Shown: positions 7,589 to 7,921 of the stretch, piece after piece | Layout: each line of letters begins with the position of its first letter | Position numbering within the stretch: position 1 is the first letter of the stretch | NCBI GenBank assembly: GCA_037388705.1 | Contig: JARRJY010000082.1 | Span: forward strand, 1-7,921 | DNA: 7,921 bases | Origin: JARRJY01 sp037388705 | GTDB lineage: Bacteria > Pseudomonadota > Gammaproteobacteria > UBA6429 > Thiohalophilaceae | Reading direction: 5' to 3' | The notes under the pieces: generated by a model | The model's input: only the letters and a program-made list of their open reading frames with translations | Databases searched by the model: none | Told to the model about the DNA's origin: nothing | Program-made: the position numbers and the translations under genes

Positions 7589-7644
7589 TTTAATAACGGG
7601 TCGTCCCGTTGTTAAACAAAATTCTACGGGTCGTCCCGTAGAAT
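7589..7644 (-). promoter_or_regulatory. Guanidine-II (mini-ykkC) riboswitch
   Basis: In the minus-strand RNA two hairpins follow each other. P1 (7644-7621) has a perfect 10-bp stem, ATTCTACGGG / CCCGTAGAAT, with loop ACGA at 7634-7631. P2 (core 7610-7595) has a 6-bp stem, AACGGG / CCCGTT, with the same loop at 7604-7601. P2 extends by five A-U pairs beyond a C-A mismatch, out to 7616 and 7589. The two share the 14-base core ACGGGACGACCCGT, 30 bases apart. Tandem hairpins with identical ACGR loops closed by G-C pairs define the guanidine-II class. The opposite strand would give TCGT loops, so the signal is oriented with the carboxylase, which starts 13 bases downstream. Translational control is likely: the linker element TTTGTT (7620-7615) can pair with AACAAA (7582-7577) just before the AUG, an alternative to the extended P2. 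That switching model is inference. Confidence 0.88.
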
Positions 7645-7660
7645 CATCACTGATCTTTAT

Positions 7661-7692
7661 ATTATAGAATTAATCCCAGATCAGTATTTCAA
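7661..7692 (-). promoter_or_regulatory. Possible internal promoter for the carboxylase gene
   Basis: A perfect -10 hexamer TATAAT (7666-7661) lies just beyond the DUF1989 stop codon. A TTGAAA (7692-7687) inside the end of that gene could be the -35, but the 20-base spacing is longer than usual. A transcript from here would begin near 7654 and carry the riboswitch as almost its whole leader. The TATAAT could also be chance in AT-rich DNA. Confidence 0.35.
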
Positions 7693-7921
7693 CAGGCGTC
7701 GGATTATAACCATTGCATGGATTATTCAATTGAGGACAATTGGAAACCAGTACAATCGTATCCATCATAGCCTGTAATTCTACATACTTGCCCGCCGCGG
7801 ATATTCCATCGGCAAATGTCAGTCCGCCTTCGGCTGTTACCGGTACATTCATAAAGAAATTAATATTATGCGTTATATCTCGCTTGGTCATAGCAAACTG
7901 TTCATTCTCGGCTACCGCCAG
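7670..7921 (-). CDS. cgdB: DUF1989 protein, UAAP2 / carboxyguanidine deiminase subunit CgdB type (C-terminal part)
   Basis: Only the last 83 residues are in the window. The frame stays open to the right edge, so the start lies beyond 7921. The internal Met at 7891 is not the start, because the upstream residues (AVAENEQFA) also fit the family. Landmarks are NINFFMNVPV, GLTFADGISAAGKYVELQA, and the C-terminal NCPQLNNPCNGYNPTPVEIL, which is typical of the protein annotated as urea carboxylase-associated protein 2. Members of this family pair with UAAP1 and have been shown to form a carboxyguanidine deiminase that turns carboxyguanidine into allophanate plus ammonia. That supplies the missing step between the carboxylase and the allophanate hydrolase downstream. 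The cysteine in NCPQLNNPCN may be a metal ligand, but I cannot confirm this from a fragment. Confidence 0.88.
   Translation of the reverse strand: MAVAENEQFAMTKRDITHNINFFMNVPVTAEGGLTFADGISAAGKYVELQAMMDTIVLVSNCPQLNNPCNGYNPTPVEILIWD

Noticed and set aside
7596..7639. Tandem operator palindromes (two copies of ACGGGTCGTCCCGT) for a DNA-binding repressor.
   Set aside because: The central four bases are not symmetric at DNA level, as expected for an RNA loop, and the minus-strand reading exactly matches the guanidine-II consensus.
7617..7644. P1 hairpin followed by TTTTGTTT as a Rho-independent terminator after the cgdB-like gene.
   Set aside because: The same loop and closing pairs recur 30 bases later in a second hairpin without a U-run, and both carry the ACGR loop. 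The riboswitch explains both hairpins. Some termination at P1 is still possible.

Overview
This window looks like an ordinary stretch of proteobacterial chromosome. The protein families suggest a gammaproteobacterium, but I cannot name a genus. Coding is dense, the base composition looks even throughout, and I see no insertion sequence, phage gene, tRNA, rRNA or CRISPR array. All genes read on the minus strand except one small plus-strand gene.

Right part (about 2165-7921, minus strand): a nitrogen-scavenging operon. In transcription order it holds the C-terminal end of a DUF1989 protein of the UAAP2/CgdB type, a 1201-residue biotin-dependent carboxylase of the urea carboxylase family, and an allophanate hydrolase whose start codon overlaps the carboxylase stop codon. 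This layout is traditionally annotated as urea degradation. However, the gap between the DUF1989 gene and the carboxylase holds two tandem hairpins in the RNA, each with the core GGG-ACGA-CCC. That is the signature of a guanidine-II (mini-ykkC) riboswitch, and it appears only on the strand that carries the carboxylase mRNA. Together with the DUF1989 neighbour, known as a carboxyguanidine deiminase subunit, it argues that the operon degrades guanidine: guanidine to carboxyguanidine (carboxylase), to allophanate (CgdAB), to ammonia and CO2 (allophanate hydrolase).

Middle (1878-2160): a small plus-strand gene encodes a two-motif CDGSH iron-sulfur protein. It runs convergently into the allophanate hydrolase gene, and a perfect 10-bp hairpin that can serve as a terminator in both directions separates them.

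Left part (96-1819, minus strand): a three-gene unit, transcribed divergently from the CDGSH gene. It holds an ABC ATPase and a membrane protein resembling E. coli FetA/FetB (a putative iron exporter), with a 4-base ATGA overlap, followed 33 bp later by a 91-residue DUF861 cupin. Beyond the cupin, positions 42-61 form a perfect palindrome matching the CRP-family consensus TGTGA-N6-TCACA. It probably belongs to a gene left of the window.
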